Source: Nocardia neocaledoniensis
GTDB lineage: Bacteria; Actinomycetota; Actinomycetes; Mycobacteriales; Mycobacteriaceae
NCBI RefSeq assembly: GCF_003182135.1
Contig: NZ_QGTL01000018.1
Location: 1 to 64,000 of the forward strand
Direction: 5' to 3'
Length of the DNA stretch: 64,000 nucleotides
In this document: in pieces, positions 53,663-61,890 of the stretch
Layout: the number at the start of each line of letters is the position of its first letter
How positions within the stretch are numbered: position 1 is the first letter of the stretch
Made by a program: the position numbers and the translations under genes
The notes under the pieces: generated by a model
Database searches by the model: none
Seen by the model: only the letters and a program-made list of their open reading frames with translations
Told to the model about the DNA's origin: nothing

Positions 53663-54265
53663 TCAACGCCGGTACGGTGCGGCCCCGTAGCCACCGGCCT
53701 GCGGAGCCGCAATCGGCTGCGAAACCGGTTGTGCGGCAACCGCACCGGTGGCCGGCTCGCTGGCCCTGCCCTGCTGCACGCCCGCCGCGAACAGCGCGCC
53801 GCACAGCACCAGGAACGCCGCGGTGTGCAGCACGGCCCGCAGGATGTTCCAGCGCACCCACGCCGCCTCGTAGTCGGCGCGTACGGCGGCCGCGTCGACG
53901 ATCGCCGCCGGGTCGCCCGCCGCGTCGAGCGCGTCGTTGAGCGGCACGTTCAGCGCGACCGTGACACCGAAGGCGATCACGTTGAGCGCCAACGCGATTC
54001 CGAGCCAGACCAGCGTGCCGCGGTGCTGCGCGCCCAGACTCAGCACCGCGGCCAGCGCGGTGAATCCGACCGTGCCCATGAACCCGAGCATGAACCACGG
54101 ATTGATGATCACCACGTTGACCTTCTGCATGACGTCGATCAGCGTGCGATCCTCGGTCCGGGCGAGCGCGGGCATCACCGAGATCGCGTAGGCGTAGAAC
54201 ACGCCGGCGATCAGCCCGGTGCTGAGCACCGCCAGCACGATGGCGGCCAGCCGAACTGCGAACAT
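53663..54265 (-). CDS. DUF1772 (anthrone oxygenase-like) membrane protein
   Basis: The 200-residue protein has four membrane segments (about residues 5-30, 55-78, 83-103 and 143-163) and the DUF1772 features AGVFYAYAISVMPALAR, VNVPLNDALD-like VALNVPLNDAL and YEAAWVRWNILRAVLH. A disordered Ala/Gln/Pro tail follows (about 165-200). Fungal relatives oxidise anthrones; bacterial members have no proven activity. It lies upstream of the lipase in the same direction, but the KstR boxes between them suggest separate transcription. Confidence 0.83.
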   Translation of the reverse strand: MFAVRLAAIVLAVLSTGLIAGVFYAYAISVMPALARTEDRTLIDVMQKVNVVIINPWFMLGFMGTVGFTALAAVLSLGAQHRGTLVWLGIALALNVIAFGVTVALNVPLNDALDAAGDPAAIVDAAAVRADYEAAWVRWNILRAVLHTAAFLVLCGALFAAGVQQGRASEPATGAVAAQPVSQPIAAPQAGGYGAAPYRR

Positions 54266-54382
54266 GATGTCTCCTGACTCGTCGTCCCGGAGCCCCGCTC
54301 CGGCGTTACGACCAAGTCAACCGTGTCACGCGCCGCGCCGACATCGTTCAGACGCTCACGAACCTGCGTGAGCGTCGCGACC

Positions 54383-54997
54383 TCACAGGTCGTGGTCGGA
54401 GATCATCCCGCTCTGCATCGCCAGCGCGGCCAGCCGGGTGCGCTTCTGGTTCTGCGGCAGATTCTCCACCCCGAACTTCGCGAACAGGGCGCGCAGATGG
54501 GTCTTGATCGCGTCGATCGAGAGGAACAATTCCTCGGCGATCTGCTGGTTCGATGCGGGCGTCGCGAAACCGGTGCCGTGTTTGTACGGACGGCACAGCG
54601 CGATCAGCACCGCGCGCTGGGTATCGGTGAGCGAACGCATCGTGGGTATCGAGCCGGAGGAGGTGTGCGTCGCGTCGTCGACGACGCCGCCGAAATCGAA
54701 GAAGTGCACGAGCGTGGTGCCGACCCGGATACGGTCGCCCGGACTGAGGCGGCGGCGACCGATCAGCCGTTCGCCGTTGACGAAGGTGCCGTTGCGGGAA
54801 AGTCCGTCGTCGACGATGGTCCAGTGCGCGCCGAGATATTCCACCGCGGCGTGCAGTCTCGAGACTTCAGCGTCCCAACCGAGGACGAGATCGGCCTGCA
54901 CATTGCGGCCGATGGTGAAACGCTGCCGTTCCGGGTCCAAGGACAATTCGTGCTGGCGCCCCGTGTCATCGGTATACCGGAGAAAAGAACTGGCCAT
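54383..54997 (-). CDS. FHA-domain protein with a LuxR-like helix-turn-helix
   Basis: About 204 residues. The N-terminal FHA domain (residues about 15-100) keeps the phosphothreonine-binding residues: GR in IGRNVQADL, S and H in SRLHAAVEYLG, and NG in SRNGTFVNGE. The C-terminal part (SLTDTQRAVLIALCRPY, then NQQIAEELFLSIDAIKTHLRALFAKFG) is a helix-turn-helix of LuxR/SARP-like type. This suggests a transcription factor read out by Ser/Thr protein kinases. Starts at 54997, 55006 (GTG) and 55027 (GTG) are all possible. Confidence 0.82.
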   Translation of the reverse strand: MASSFLRYTDDTGRQHELSLDPERQRFTIGRNVQADLVLGWDAEVSRLHAAVEYLGAHWTIVDDGLSRNGTFVNGERLIGRRRLSPGDRIRVGTTLVHFFDFGGVVDDATHTSSGSIPTMRSLTDTQRAVLIALCRPYKHGTGFATPASNQQIAEELFLSIDAIKTHLRALFAKFGVENLPQNQKRTRLAALAMQSGMISDHDL

Positions 54998-55207
54998 CGC
55001 GGTCACAGCGTCATCCCGCCTCTCCACGAATCCGGCCGTACTCGTGCGCGCTCGCCCCCGCCCGACGAGTCACCCATGTACTCGCCGGACCAGGTCGGAT
55101 GGCCGGCCTCGGCCGACTTGAAAATCCTTGCGCACGAACATCAGTCTATCTCCAGGAGAGAGACCCGTCGCCTGCCCCGACCGGAGTGGGCACCGGCTCC
55201 GCGAGGC

Positions 55208-55241
55208 CGGTCCGGGATCGAGCCGAAGCGATCCCGGACCG
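55208..55241 (-). terminator. hairpin after lsr2
   Basis: Thirteen-base arms CGGTCCGGGATCG and CGATCCCGGACCG pair perfectly around an 8-nt loop, starting 9 bp after the lsr2 stop. No T-run follows on the leftward strand. The rest of the 54998-55250 gap shows no gene; its FHA-gene promoter was not identified. Confidence 0.65.
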
Positions 55242-55250
55242 CGGTCGAGC

Positions 55251-55613
55251 TCAGGCCTTGCCGACTTCCTTGTTGTAAGCCTCGGTGATATCGGCCGAGA
55301 TGCGGCCGCGAGCGGAGACCTTGTGGCCCTTGCGACGAGCCCATTCACGAATTGCGGCGCTCTGTTCCCGGTCCATGGAAACGCGGCTCTTGCCCTGCGG
55401 AGCGGGGGCGCCTGCCGCCTTCGTCCGGCGACGGCCACTCACGCGACGCGCGTTGGCGACCCATTCGTCCAGCCCTTCGCGCAGCCGGGCCGCGTTGGCC
55501 TCGGACAGGTCGATCTCGTACGACACACCGTCGATAGCGAACTCGATGGTCTCGTCCGCGATGGACTCACCGTCGACATCGTCGATCAGGCTAACGGTGA
55601 CCTTCTTTGCCAT
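55251..55613 (-). CDS. lsr2: nucleoid-associated xenogeneic silencer Lsr2
   Basis: The 120-residue protein has an N-terminal dimerisation domain ([15 protein letters not shown], residues 1 to about 60), a basic linker, and the DNA-binding C-terminus [18 protein letters not shown] with the AT-minor-groove RGR at 102-104. Lsr2 bridges AT-rich DNA and silences foreign genes, as H-NS does. The position between clpC1 and lysS equals Rv3597c. Its own upstream gap is the most AT-rich stretch nearby, which fits autoregulation. Confidence 0.96.
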   Translation of the reverse strand: MAKKVTVSLIDDVDGESIADETIEFAIDGVSYEIDLSEANAARLREGLDEWVANARRVSGRRRTKAAGAPAPQGKSRVSMDREQSAAIREWARRKGHKVSARGRISADITEAYNKEVGKA

Positions 55614-55670
55614 GAGATGAACGTCCTCTCGAAATCGTCAAGCCTGCCTCCAGGCCGAATACCCGAGGCA

Positions 55671-55698
55671 AGAATACCTCTAATTACGAAAATTCCAA
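55671..55698 (-). promoter_or_regulatory. candidate lsr2 promoter
   Basis: Read leftwards: TTGGAA (55698-55693), 16-bp spacer containing TAATTA, then TATTCT (55676-55671), 57 bp before the lsr2 ATG. The AT-rich spacer could also bind Lsr2 itself. Confidence 0.5.
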
Positions 55699-55700
55699 CA

Positions 55701-55716
55701 CGAGCCCTTCGGCTCG
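55701..55716 (-). terminator. short hairpin after lysS
   Basis: CGAGCC and GGCTCG pair around a 4-nt loop, 13 bp after the lysS stop, followed leftwards by TGTTGGAATTTT. It separates lysS from the lsr2 promoter. Confidence 0.6.
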
Positions 55717-55728
55717 CAAATCTACTGG

Positions 55729-57267
55729 TCAGCGACTACTCGGCCGGACAATAGGGAACAGGATCGTTTCCCGGATTCCCAAACCGGTCAGTGCCATCAA
55801 CAAGCGGTCGATTCCCATACCGGTTCCGGTGGTCGGCGGCATGCCGTGTTCCATCGCCGCGAGGAAGTCTTCGTCGAGGACCATCGCCTCGTCGTCACCC
55901 GCGGCGGCCAGCCTCGCCTGATCGACGAACCGTTCGCGCTGGATCACCGGGTCGACCAACTCCGAATAGCCCGTTGCCAACTCGAACCCGCGCACATAGA
56001 GGTCCCACTTCTCGGTGACGCCGGCCTTGCTGCGGTGCTGGCGGGTCAGCGGCGAGGTCTCCACCGGGAAGTCCCGGACGAAAGTCGGCGCGTACAGCTT
56101 GTCGCCATACGCGTGTTCCCACAGTTCTTCGACGAGTTTGCCGTGCCCGTAGCCCTTGCCCGCCGGAATTTCCAGACCCACCCGATCGGCGAGTGCCAGC
56201 AATTCCTCCACAGTCGTTTCCGGGGTCACCTCGACACCGATGGACTCCGACAGGGACGGATACATCTCGACGGTCGTCCACTCGCCGCCGAGATCATATT
56301 CCGTACCGTCGGCCAGGGTCACCACGAGGGTGCCGAATGCTTCCTGCGCGACTTCCTGGATCAATTCCCGGATCATCGTCGCCGAGTCGTCGTAGGTGCC
56401 GTAAGCCTCGTAGGTTTCCAGCATCGCGAACTCGGGCGAATGCGTGGAGTCGGCGCCCTCGTTGCGGAAGTTCCGGTTGATCTCGAAGACCTTCTCCAGG
56501 CCGCCGACCACGCAGCGCTTCAGGAACAGCTCCGGCGCGATACGCAGGAACAACTCCATGTCCAGCGCATTGGAATGGGTGACGAACGGGCGCGCGGCGG
56601 CGCCGCCGTGGATGGTCTGCAGCATCGGGGTCTCGACCTCGAGGAAGCCGCGGCGCTCGAGCGCGTTGCGCAGGGCGCGGACCACGTTCACGCGGGTGCG
56701 GGCCATTTCCCTGGCTTCTGGACGTACGATCAGGTCGACATAACGCTGCCGGACGCGCGACTCCTCGTTCATCTCCTTGTGCGCCACCGGCAGCGGCCGC
56801 AGCGACTTGGCCGCCATCGACCAGGAGTCGGCCATGACGCTCAATTCGCCGGTCCGCGACGAGATGACCTCACCGTGCACGTACACGAAGTCGCCGAGGT
56901 CGACATCGGACTTCCAGGCGGCCAGCGCATCGGCGCCGACGCCGTTGAGGCTGATCATCGCCTGCAGCTTGGTGCCGTCGCCCTCCTGCAGGGTGGCGAA
57001 ACACAGCTTGCCCGTATTGCGGACGAAAATGACGCGGCCGGCGATCCCGGCCTGCAGACCGGTCTGGGTATCGGGCTCCAGATCCGGGTAGGCGGCGCGG
57101 ATTTCGGCCAGCGTGTGGGTGCGCGGCACCACCACCGGATAGGCCTCGCCGCCGTCGGCGAGTAGCCGTTCCCGCTTGTCCCGGCGAATCCGCATCTGCT
57201 CGGGGACATCACTGTCCACGGCGGAACTGACGGCGCGGCCGGTTTCGGCGGGGTTAGGGGTGCTCAC
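55729..57267 (-). CDS. lysS: lysyl-tRNA synthetase (class II)
   Basis: The 512-residue enzyme has an OB-fold anticodon-binding domain (residues about 60-165) and the class II core: motif 2 [18 protein letters not shown], and motif 3 with [21 protein letters not shown]. It charges tRNA-Lys. The family start is a GTG at 57267; no Shine-Dalgarno precedes it, but a TGTTAT sequence lies about 6-7 bp upstream, so the mRNA may be leaderless. Equivalent to Rv3598c. The 197-bp gap to the rhodanese gene shows no other feature. Confidence 0.96.
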   Translation of the reverse strand: MSTPNPAETGRAVSSAVDSDVPEQMRIRRDKRERLLADGGEAYPVVVPRTHTLAEIRAAYPDLEPDTQTGLQAGIAGRVIFVRNTGKLCFATLQEGDGTKLQAMISLNGVGADALAAWKSDVDLGDFVYVHGEVISSRTGELSVMADSWSMAAKSLRPLPVAHKEMNEESRVRQRYVDLIVRPEAREMARTRVNVVRALRNALERRGFLEVETPMLQTIHGGAAARPFVTHSNALDMELFLRIAPELFLKRCVVGGLEKVFEINRNFRNEGADSTHSPEFAMLETYEAYGTYDDSATMIRELIQEVAQEAFGTLVVTLADGTEYDLGGEWTTVEMYPSLSESIGVEVTPETTVEELLALADRVGLEIPAGKGYGHGKLVEELWEHAYGDKLYAPTFVRDFPVETSPLTRQHRSKAGVTEKWDLYVRGFELATGYSELVDPVIQRERFVDQARLAAAGDDEAMVLDEDFLAAMEHGMPPTTGTGMGIDRLLMALTGLGIRETILFPIVRPSSR

Positions 57268-57464
57268 ATCCGATAACAGTAGCGTGTCACGCAAATGCTA
57301 TGCGCCCCGCCCGCACCGATCTCGGCGGTCGGCCGACGACGCCCCGACCATTCCTCGGCGCAGTGCAATCCACGTCACACAACCGAAATACAATCCCAGC
57401 TCAGCGGCGCCCGAACCCGCACGTGGACAGGGCAACTCGGACCGGCGCCGCGGCGCGGTACGCG

Positions 57465-57896
57465 CTAGAGCGCGGCGAGCGCATTCAGCTCGCGGGCGAA
57501 ATGCGGCGCGGCGACGGCGACCGAGGTCATCCCCGCCGACTTCAGCGCCTGATATCCACCGATGAGATCGGTGGCCCGGTGCAGACCGAGCTGCTGCAAC
57601 GACGCCGCGGCCAGCGACGAGGTGTAGCCCTCGGAGCAGAAGATGATCCATTCCACGTCGTGGTCGACGGCCAGCGACAAACGCGCCGACGAGGTCGGGT
57701 CGAGCCGCCATTCCAGGACATTGCGCTCGATGACCAGCGCGCCGGGTAGTGAACCTTCCCGAACCCGCTGCGCCGCCGGGCGGATGTCGACCAGAATCGC
57801 GCCCCTGGCCAATGCGGCGGGCAGGTCGTAGACATAGAGCCTGCGCAGCTCGGCACGGGCGTTCTCGAGCATCTGATCAATAGTCAAACGGCTCAT
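57465..57896 (-). CDS. rhodanese-domain protein
   Basis: The 143-residue single rhodanese domain has catalytic Cys87 in the loop FCSEGYTSS, the CH2A-like ILVDIRPAAQRVREG, and ATDLIGGYQALKSAG near the C-terminus. It can carry sulfur as a persulfide. ATG 57896 overlaps the stop of the cysteine dioxygenase gene by one base (TGATG). The pair suggests that thiol oxidation and sulfane-sulfur transfer are coupled. It belongs to the transcript that begins at the Cys-Cys leader. Confidence 0.88.
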   Translation of the reverse strand: MSRLTIDQMLENARAELRRLYVYDLPAALARGAILVDIRPAAQRVREGSLPGALVIERNVLEWRLDPTSSARLSLAVDHDVEWIIFCSEGYTSSLAAASLQQLGLHRATDLIGGYQALKSAGMTSVAVAAPHFARELNALAAL

Positions 57897-58465
57897 CACA
57901 GGTCACCTTCGGGCTGGTCGGTGAGGACGGTTTTGGTGCGGCGCAGCGTGCCGTGGCCGGTCACCTCGTAATAGGACATCGCCGACAGCGGCGGAGAATA
58001 GGCGTGCACGCTCAGCGTGGGATCGAGCGGACCGACGGATTCGGCGGCGGCGGGCGCGCGCACCACGTCGTGCACCCAGCCGATGGGGAACGAGGCCTGA
58101 TCGCCGGCCGCCAGCGTGCGCCTGCGCAACTCGGTGCCATTCCAGCGGAATTCCGACAGTGCGCCGGACAGGACGGTGAGCGCGCCGAGCGAACCGGCGT
58201 GATCGTGCAATTCCGTGGATTTTCCCGGCGTCCAGCTGATCAGCCAGACATCGACCTCGTCGTCGGCGATCAGGCGGGTCGCCCAGCGTTCCTCGGTCGG
58301 CCAGAGCCCGTCGGCGGGCAGCAGATGGTCGTAGCGGCCCGCGAGGACGTCTTCGGCGCCTTCGTCGGTGAGACGCAGCAGGTCAGCGGGGCGCAGGCGG
58401 GTCGGCAACGCGGAAGCCACGCTACGGTCGCGCGCGGAGGAAAGGGAAAGGACAGAAGAACGCAT
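57896..58465 (-). CDS. cysteine dioxygenase-family cupin
   Basis: The 189-residue cupin has the three iron ligands His87 and His89 in STELHDHAGS and His132 in IGWVHDVV, with SVHAYSPPLSAMSYYEV at the C-terminus. It should oxidise cysteine (or a related thiol such as 3-mercaptopropionate) to the sulfinate with O2. ATG 58465 has GGAG eight bases upstream. The upstream 120 bp contain the leaderless Cys-Cys peptide and attenuator-like stems, so cysteine supply probably controls it. The rhodanese gene overlaps its stop. Confidence 0.88.
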   Translation of the reverse strand: MRSSVLSLSSARDRSVASALPTRLRPADLLRLTDEGAEDVLAGRYDHLLPADGLWPTEERWATRLIADDEVDVWLISWTPGKSTELHDHAGSLGALTVLSGALSEFRWNGTELRRRTLAAGDQASFPIGWVHDVVRAPAAAESVGPLDPTLSVHAYSPPLSAMSYYEVTGHGTLRRTKTVLTDQPEGDL

Positions 58466-58493
58466 GAGCGAATCTCCAGGAGGTGTGAATCGG

Positions 58494-58541
58494 TCGAGGG
58501 GAAAACGTCAGCCTCGAACGATCGAGGCAGGTCAGCCTCGA
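58494..58541 (-). promoter_or_regulatory. four-segment attenuator before the cysteine dioxygenase
   Basis: Read leftwards: segment 1 TCGAGGC (58541-58535), segment 2 GCCTCGA (58528-58522), segment 3 TCGAGGC (58517-58511) and segment 4 CCTCGA (58499-58494). Pairs 1:2, 2:3 and 3:4 are each perfect and mutually exclusive. Stem 2:3 is followed by TGACGTTTTCCCC, resembling a terminator. Segment 1 coincides with the last two sense codons of the Cys-Cys leader peptide, so the ribosome's position would choose the structure. Confidence 0.72.
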
Positions 58542-58573
58542 CAACACTCCTGGGTGCTCACACGGAAATACAC
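58532..58573 (-). CDS. leaderless Cys-Cys leader peptide
   Basis: A 13-codon frame begins with GTG at 58573 and encodes MYFRVSTQECCRG, with tandem TGT TGT codons at positions 10-11 and TGA at 58534-58532. The GTG lies seven bases after an extended -10 box, so transcription would begin at or next to the start codon and no Shine-Dalgarno is needed. Leaderless short frames with consecutive cysteine codons are known cysteine-responsive attenuators upstream of sulfur genes in mycobacteria. The cysteine dioxygenase and rhodanese genes follow directly. Confidence 0.7.
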   Translation of the reverse strand: MYFRVSTQECCRG

Positions 58574-58580
58574 GAGCGTG

Positions 58581-58586
58581 AGTTTA
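58581..58586 (-). promoter_or_regulatory. extended -10 of the leader transcript
   Basis: Read leftwards TGC precedes TAAACT, an extended -10 with the actinobacterial TAnnnT pattern. Seven bases separate it from the leader GTG, the normal distance to a start site. No clear -35 is present. It lies between the coaX stop (58630) and the leader. Confidence 0.65.
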
Positions 58587-58629
58587 GCAGCTCTCGCGCG
58601 CCACGGCGAAAATGAGCTGCGCCACATCG

Positions 58630-59412
58630 CTACTTCTTGTTGCGCTCGTAGACGTGCCGCAGGCCCGTCAGGGTCAGATGCGGCTCGTGCTGGTCGATGG
58701 TCTCGGACTCCGGGACGATCAGCGGCGCGCCTGCCCCGGTGGCGACGACGGTGACATCGGAGCCGGCGAAGGCGTCGAACTCGTCGCGGATGCGGTCGAT
58801 CAGGCCGTCGACCAGGCCCGCGAAACCGAACACGGCGCCCGACTGCATGCACTCCATGCTGTTCTTGCCCAGCACCGAGCGCGGCCTGGTGAGCTCCACC
58901 CGGCGCAGCGCGCTGCGCTCGACCAGGGCCTCGGTGGAGATCTCCACGCCCGGCGCGATCACCCCGCCGAGGAACTCGCCCTTCGCCGAGACCAGGTCCA
59001 CACAGATCGCGGTGCCGAAATCGACGACGATCGCGGGACCGCCGAAGCGGCGGAACGCGGCGAGGCAGTTGACGATGCGGTCGGCGCCGACTTCCTTCGG
59101 ATTGTCCACCAGCAGCGGAATGCCCGTCCGCACACCGGGTTCCACCAGCACGTGCGGCACATGCGCCCAGTAGCGCGCCAGCATGGTGCGCAATTCGCGC
59201 AGCACCGGCGGCACCGTCGACAGGGCCGAGACGCCGACAACCTGGTCGAGTTCGTCACCGACCAGGCCGCGCACCTGCATGGCGAACTCGTCGGCCGTCA
59301 ACAGCGGATTGGTGTGGATCCGCCAGTGCCGCACCAGCTTCGCGTGGTCGCCGCTGCCGGAGAAGAGGCCGAGCTCGATTCCGGTGTTGCGGACGTCGAT
59401 CGTCAGCAGCAT
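58630..59412 (-). CDS. coaX: type III pantothenate kinase
   Basis: The 260-residue ASKHA-fold kinase begins [17 protein letters not shown], the phosphate-binding loop with the actinobacterial DVRNT variant. It also has [34 protein letters not shown] and the terminal [13 protein letters not shown]. It phosphorylates pantothenate in the first step to coenzyme A and matches Rv3600c. Upstream are panC and panD, so the cluster makes and then activates pantothenate. In M. tuberculosis CoaX is dispensable beside CoaA; that is unknown here. Confidence 0.93.
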   Translation of the reverse strand: MLLTIDVRNTGIELGLFSGSGDHAKLVRHWRIHTNPLLTADEFAMQVRGLVGDELDQVVGVSALSTVPPVLRELRTMLARYWAHVPHVLVEPGVRTGIPLLVDNPKEVGADRIVNCLAAFRRFGGPAIVVDFGTAICVDLVSAKGEFLGGVIAPGVEISTEALVERSALRRVELTRPRSVLGKNSMECMQSGAVFGFAGLVDGLIDRIRDEFDAFAGSDVTVVATGAGAPLIVPESETIDQHEPHLTLTGLRHVYERNKK

Positions 59413-59431
59413 CGCTGTCCCCCCGCCGCGC

Positions 59432-59851
59432 TCAGGCGAACGACAGGGAGCGCGGGGAGGTCAGGCCGGAGCCCTCGGGCGCGTGCGCCGGGTCCGAACC
59501 GAGCTCCACCGGACGGTTGCGATCGTCGACGAAGACCACCTTCGGGTCGTAGTCGCGCAGTTCCTGCTCGTCCATCTGGCCGTAGGCGATGAGGATGACC
59601 AGGTCGCCCGGATGCACGAGATGGGCGGCGGCGCCGTTGATGCCGATGACGCCGGAACCGCGCTCACCCGCGATCACGTAGGTCTCGAGGCGGGCGCCGT
59701 TGTCGATGTCGACGATGCAGACCTGCTCGCCCTCGAGCAGATCGGCGGCGTCGAGCAGGTCCTGGTCGACGGTCACCGAACCCACGTAGTGCAGGTCGGC
59801 GTGGGTCACCGTGGCGCGGTGGATCTTCGACTTCATCATGGTGCGCAACAT
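59432..59851 (-). CDS. panD: aspartate 1-decarboxylase proenzyme
   Basis: The 139-residue pyruvoyl enzyme makes beta-alanine. The self-cleavage site is Gly24-Ser25 in [29 protein letters not shown] and [15 protein letters not shown] are strongly conserved. ATG 59851 gives exactly the M. tuberculosis N-terminus MLRTM and has GAAAGG upstream. The C-terminal 25 residues are variable, as in mycobacteria. It lies 14 bp downstream of panC and 19 bp before coaX. Confidence 0.96.
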   Translation of the reverse strand: MLRTMMKSKIHRATVTHADLHYVGSVTVDQDLLDAADLLEGEQVCIVDIDNGARLETYVIAGERGSGVIGINGAAAHLVHPGDLVILIAYGQMDEQELRDYDPKVVFVDDRNRPVELGSDPAHAPEGSGLTSPRSLSFA

Positions 59852-59865
59852 CGTGGTGGCCTTTC

Positions 59866-60822
59866 TCAGTGCGCCTGCGAGGCAGGCAGGGAGTTCGCGT
59901 CGGGGTGCCCGTCGAGCTGGGCGCCGAGGACGATCGGGGCGTTGTCGATCAGCCGGGTGGTCCCGACCTTGGCCGCGACGAGCAGCCGGGCGTTGCCGTT
60001 CTCCGGCGCCGGGCCGAGGTTCGAGTCGCGCAGTTCGAGGTAGAGGACCTCGATGCCGTCGACGGCGTCGAGCACCCCGCGGGCGGCCCGCACCACCGCC
60101 TCGGGGCCGAGGCCGGCGGCGTGGCGGCCGGCGGCCAGCGCGGCCGAGATGCCCAGCGCCGCCTCGCGCTGGGTGGCGTCGAGGTAGCGATTGCGCGAGG
60201 ACAGCGCGAGGCCGTCGGGCTCGCGGACCGTCGGGTAGGCGACGATCTTCGCGTCCATGTTCAGATCGCGCACCATCTGCCGGATCAGCGTGAGCTGCTG
60301 GTAGTCCTTCTCGCCGAAGTATGCCTCCGAGGCGTGCGCGAGGTTGAGCAACTTGGCGACGACGGTGAGCATCCCGGCGAAATGGGTCGGCCTGGTCTCG
60401 CCCTCGAGCTCGGCGCCGAGCGGGCCGGGCATGATCGTGGTGCGCGGACCCTCCGGGTACATGTCGGAGGCCGACGGCGCGAACACCAGGTCGACGCCCT
60501 CGTGCCGGAGCAGTTCGAGATCGGCGTCGAGGGTGCGCGGGTAGGCGTCGAGATCCTCGTTCACGCCGAACTGCAGCGGGTTGACGAAGATCGAGACCAG
60601 CACGACCTGATTGGTCAGCTTCGCCTGGCGGATCAGCTGCAGATGGCCCTCGTGCAGCGCGCCCATGGTCGGCACGAAACCGATGGTGCGGCCCGCGCCG
60701 CGCAGCGTCTTGGTGATCGTCGCCAGGACCTCGGGGTCGTGGTGGACGGTGAGCACGCCGGGCTTGTACGCGCCGGTCGCCCTGGCGCCACCCTCGTGGT
60801 GATGCACTTGCCTGGGTTCCAT
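59866..60822 (-). CDS. panC: pantothenate synthetase
   Basis: The 318-residue enzyme joins pantoate and beta-alanine using ATP. The nucleotide-binding HIGH-like motif is in [48 protein letters not shown] and ALSSRNRYL complete the signature. The N-terminal 20 residues (His-rich, HHHEGG) are variable. ATG 60822 overlaps the stop of the DUF2520 gene by one base. Equivalent to Rv3602c. Confidence 0.96.
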   Translation of the reverse strand: MEPRQVHHHEGGARATGAYKPGVLTVHHDPEVLATITKTLRGAGRTIGFVPTMGALHEGHLQLIRQAKLTNQVVLVSIFVNPLQFGVNEDLDAYPRTLDADLELLRHEGVDLVFAPSASDMYPEGPRTTIMPGPLGAELEGETRPTHFAGMLTVVAKLLNLAHASEAYFGEKDYQQLTLIRQMVRDLNMDAKIVAYPTVREPDGLALSSRNRYLDATQREAALGISAALAAGRHAAGLGPEAVVRAARGVLDAVDGIEVLYLELRDSNLGPAPENGNARLLVAAKVGTTRLIDNAPIVLGAQLDGHPDANSLPASQAH

Positions 60823-61772
60823 CAGTGGCCTTTCTCGGCGAGCAGCTCCAGCAGGGCCGGATTGGTCTTTGCCAGTTCGGCGGTGCGCAGCGACATGGCG
60901 CGGTAGGCCGCGGCCAGGCGCTCGTCCACCGACTCGAGTGCGGACAGGTGCGCGGCGACCGCGTCGACATCGCCGCGCGCCACCGGGCCGGTCAGCGCGG
61001 CGCCCCCACGGCGCAGCGCGTTGTCGAGCGCGGCCGAGACGAGCGGGGCGAGCAGGCGTTCGGGCAGGCCGTTGGGCTGCTCGTCGATCAGGGGCTGACC
61101 GAGCAGGCCGGGCCCGTCGAGGGCCGAGCGCAACGCGGCGACCGCGTCGACGATCACCGTCACCAGGTGATTGGCGCCGTGCGCGAGGGCCGCGTGGTAC
61201 AGCGTGCGCTGCTCCTCCGACACCCGGACCGGTTCGCCGCCCATCTCGATCACCAGGGCCTGACCGATCGCGTAACCGACCTCGTCGGCGGCGGTGACGC
61301 CGAAGCAGGCGTTGGCGAGGCGGTCGATGTCCTCGTCGTGGCCGGTGAAGGTCATCGCCGGGTGCAGGGCGAGGCCGAGGGCGCCCTGCTCGGTGAGCGG
61401 GGCGAGCACGCCGACGCCGTGCGCGCCCGCGGTGTGCGCAACGATCGTGCCGGGGCGCACCACCTTCGCCGCGGCGAGTCCACGGACCAGCCCGGCCAGT
61501 TCGGCGTCGGGGACGGCGAGCAGCAACAGCTCACTGCGCTGGGCGATCTGCTCCACCGGCAGGATCTGTGAATCGGGCAGCCGCGTCCGTGCCCGGTGCA
61601 CTGAGGCATCGGAGATCGCGGCGACACCGAACACCACGTGGCCGGCTCGCTCGAGCGCGACACCGAGGGCCGAACCCACCCGTCCCGCCGAGACGATTCC
61701 CACCGTCAGTCGTGCGGGCGCTGGGTCGACACCCACGTTCGCGCCATCGGAATTGACACTTCTCGAGGTCAA
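60822..61772 (-). CDS. Rossmann-fold DUF2520 protein, possible ketopantoate reductase
   Basis: The 316-residue protein has an N-terminal NAD(P) fold ([19 protein letters not shown]) and a helical DUF2520 domain ([24 protein letters not shown]). Its position directly before panC and panD equals Rv3603c. DUF2520 relatives (PanG type) reduce ketopantoate in some bacteria, which would supply the substrate of PanC. This role is inferred. The start is taken as TTG 61772 because GAGAGGA lies five bases upstream; a later GTG would remove the first residues. The frame is open to 61844. Confidence 0.78.
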   Translation of the reverse strand: MTSRSVNSDGANVGVDPAPARLTVGIVSAGRVGSALGVALERAGHVVFGVAAISDASVHRARTRLPDSQILPVEQIAQRSELLLLAVPDAELAGLVRGLAAAKVVRPGTIVAHTAGAHGVGVLAPLTEQGALGLALHPAMTFTGHDEDIDRLANACFGVTAADEVGYAIGQALVIEMGGEPVRVSEEQRTLYHAALAHGANHLVTVIVDAVAALRSALDGPGLLGQPLIDEQPNGLPERLLAPLVSAALDNALRRGGAALTGPVARGDVDAVAAHLSALESVDERLAAAYRAMSLRTAELAKTNPALLELLAEKGH

Positions 61773-61890
61773 CGTTGTCCTCTCGATTGCGTTCCAGTCC
61801 CGCCGTGCGGGTACCGGACGTACGCACCGAGAATAGCTGGCCATCAGCCAGGGGCCGCAATGATCTCCGCCACAGCCGGGCGCCGGCCGG

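Noticed and set aside
55070-55138. Possible 23-codon frame (start MFVRKDFQVG) between FHA gene and lsr2
   Set aside because: A GGAG precedes it, but no conservation evidence or known peptide family; length is within chance.
58501-58560. S-adenosylmethionine riboswitch before the cysteine dioxygenase
   Set aside because: The conserved SAM-I/SAM-IV core sequences are absent; the repeats are better explained by alternating stems of an attenuator.
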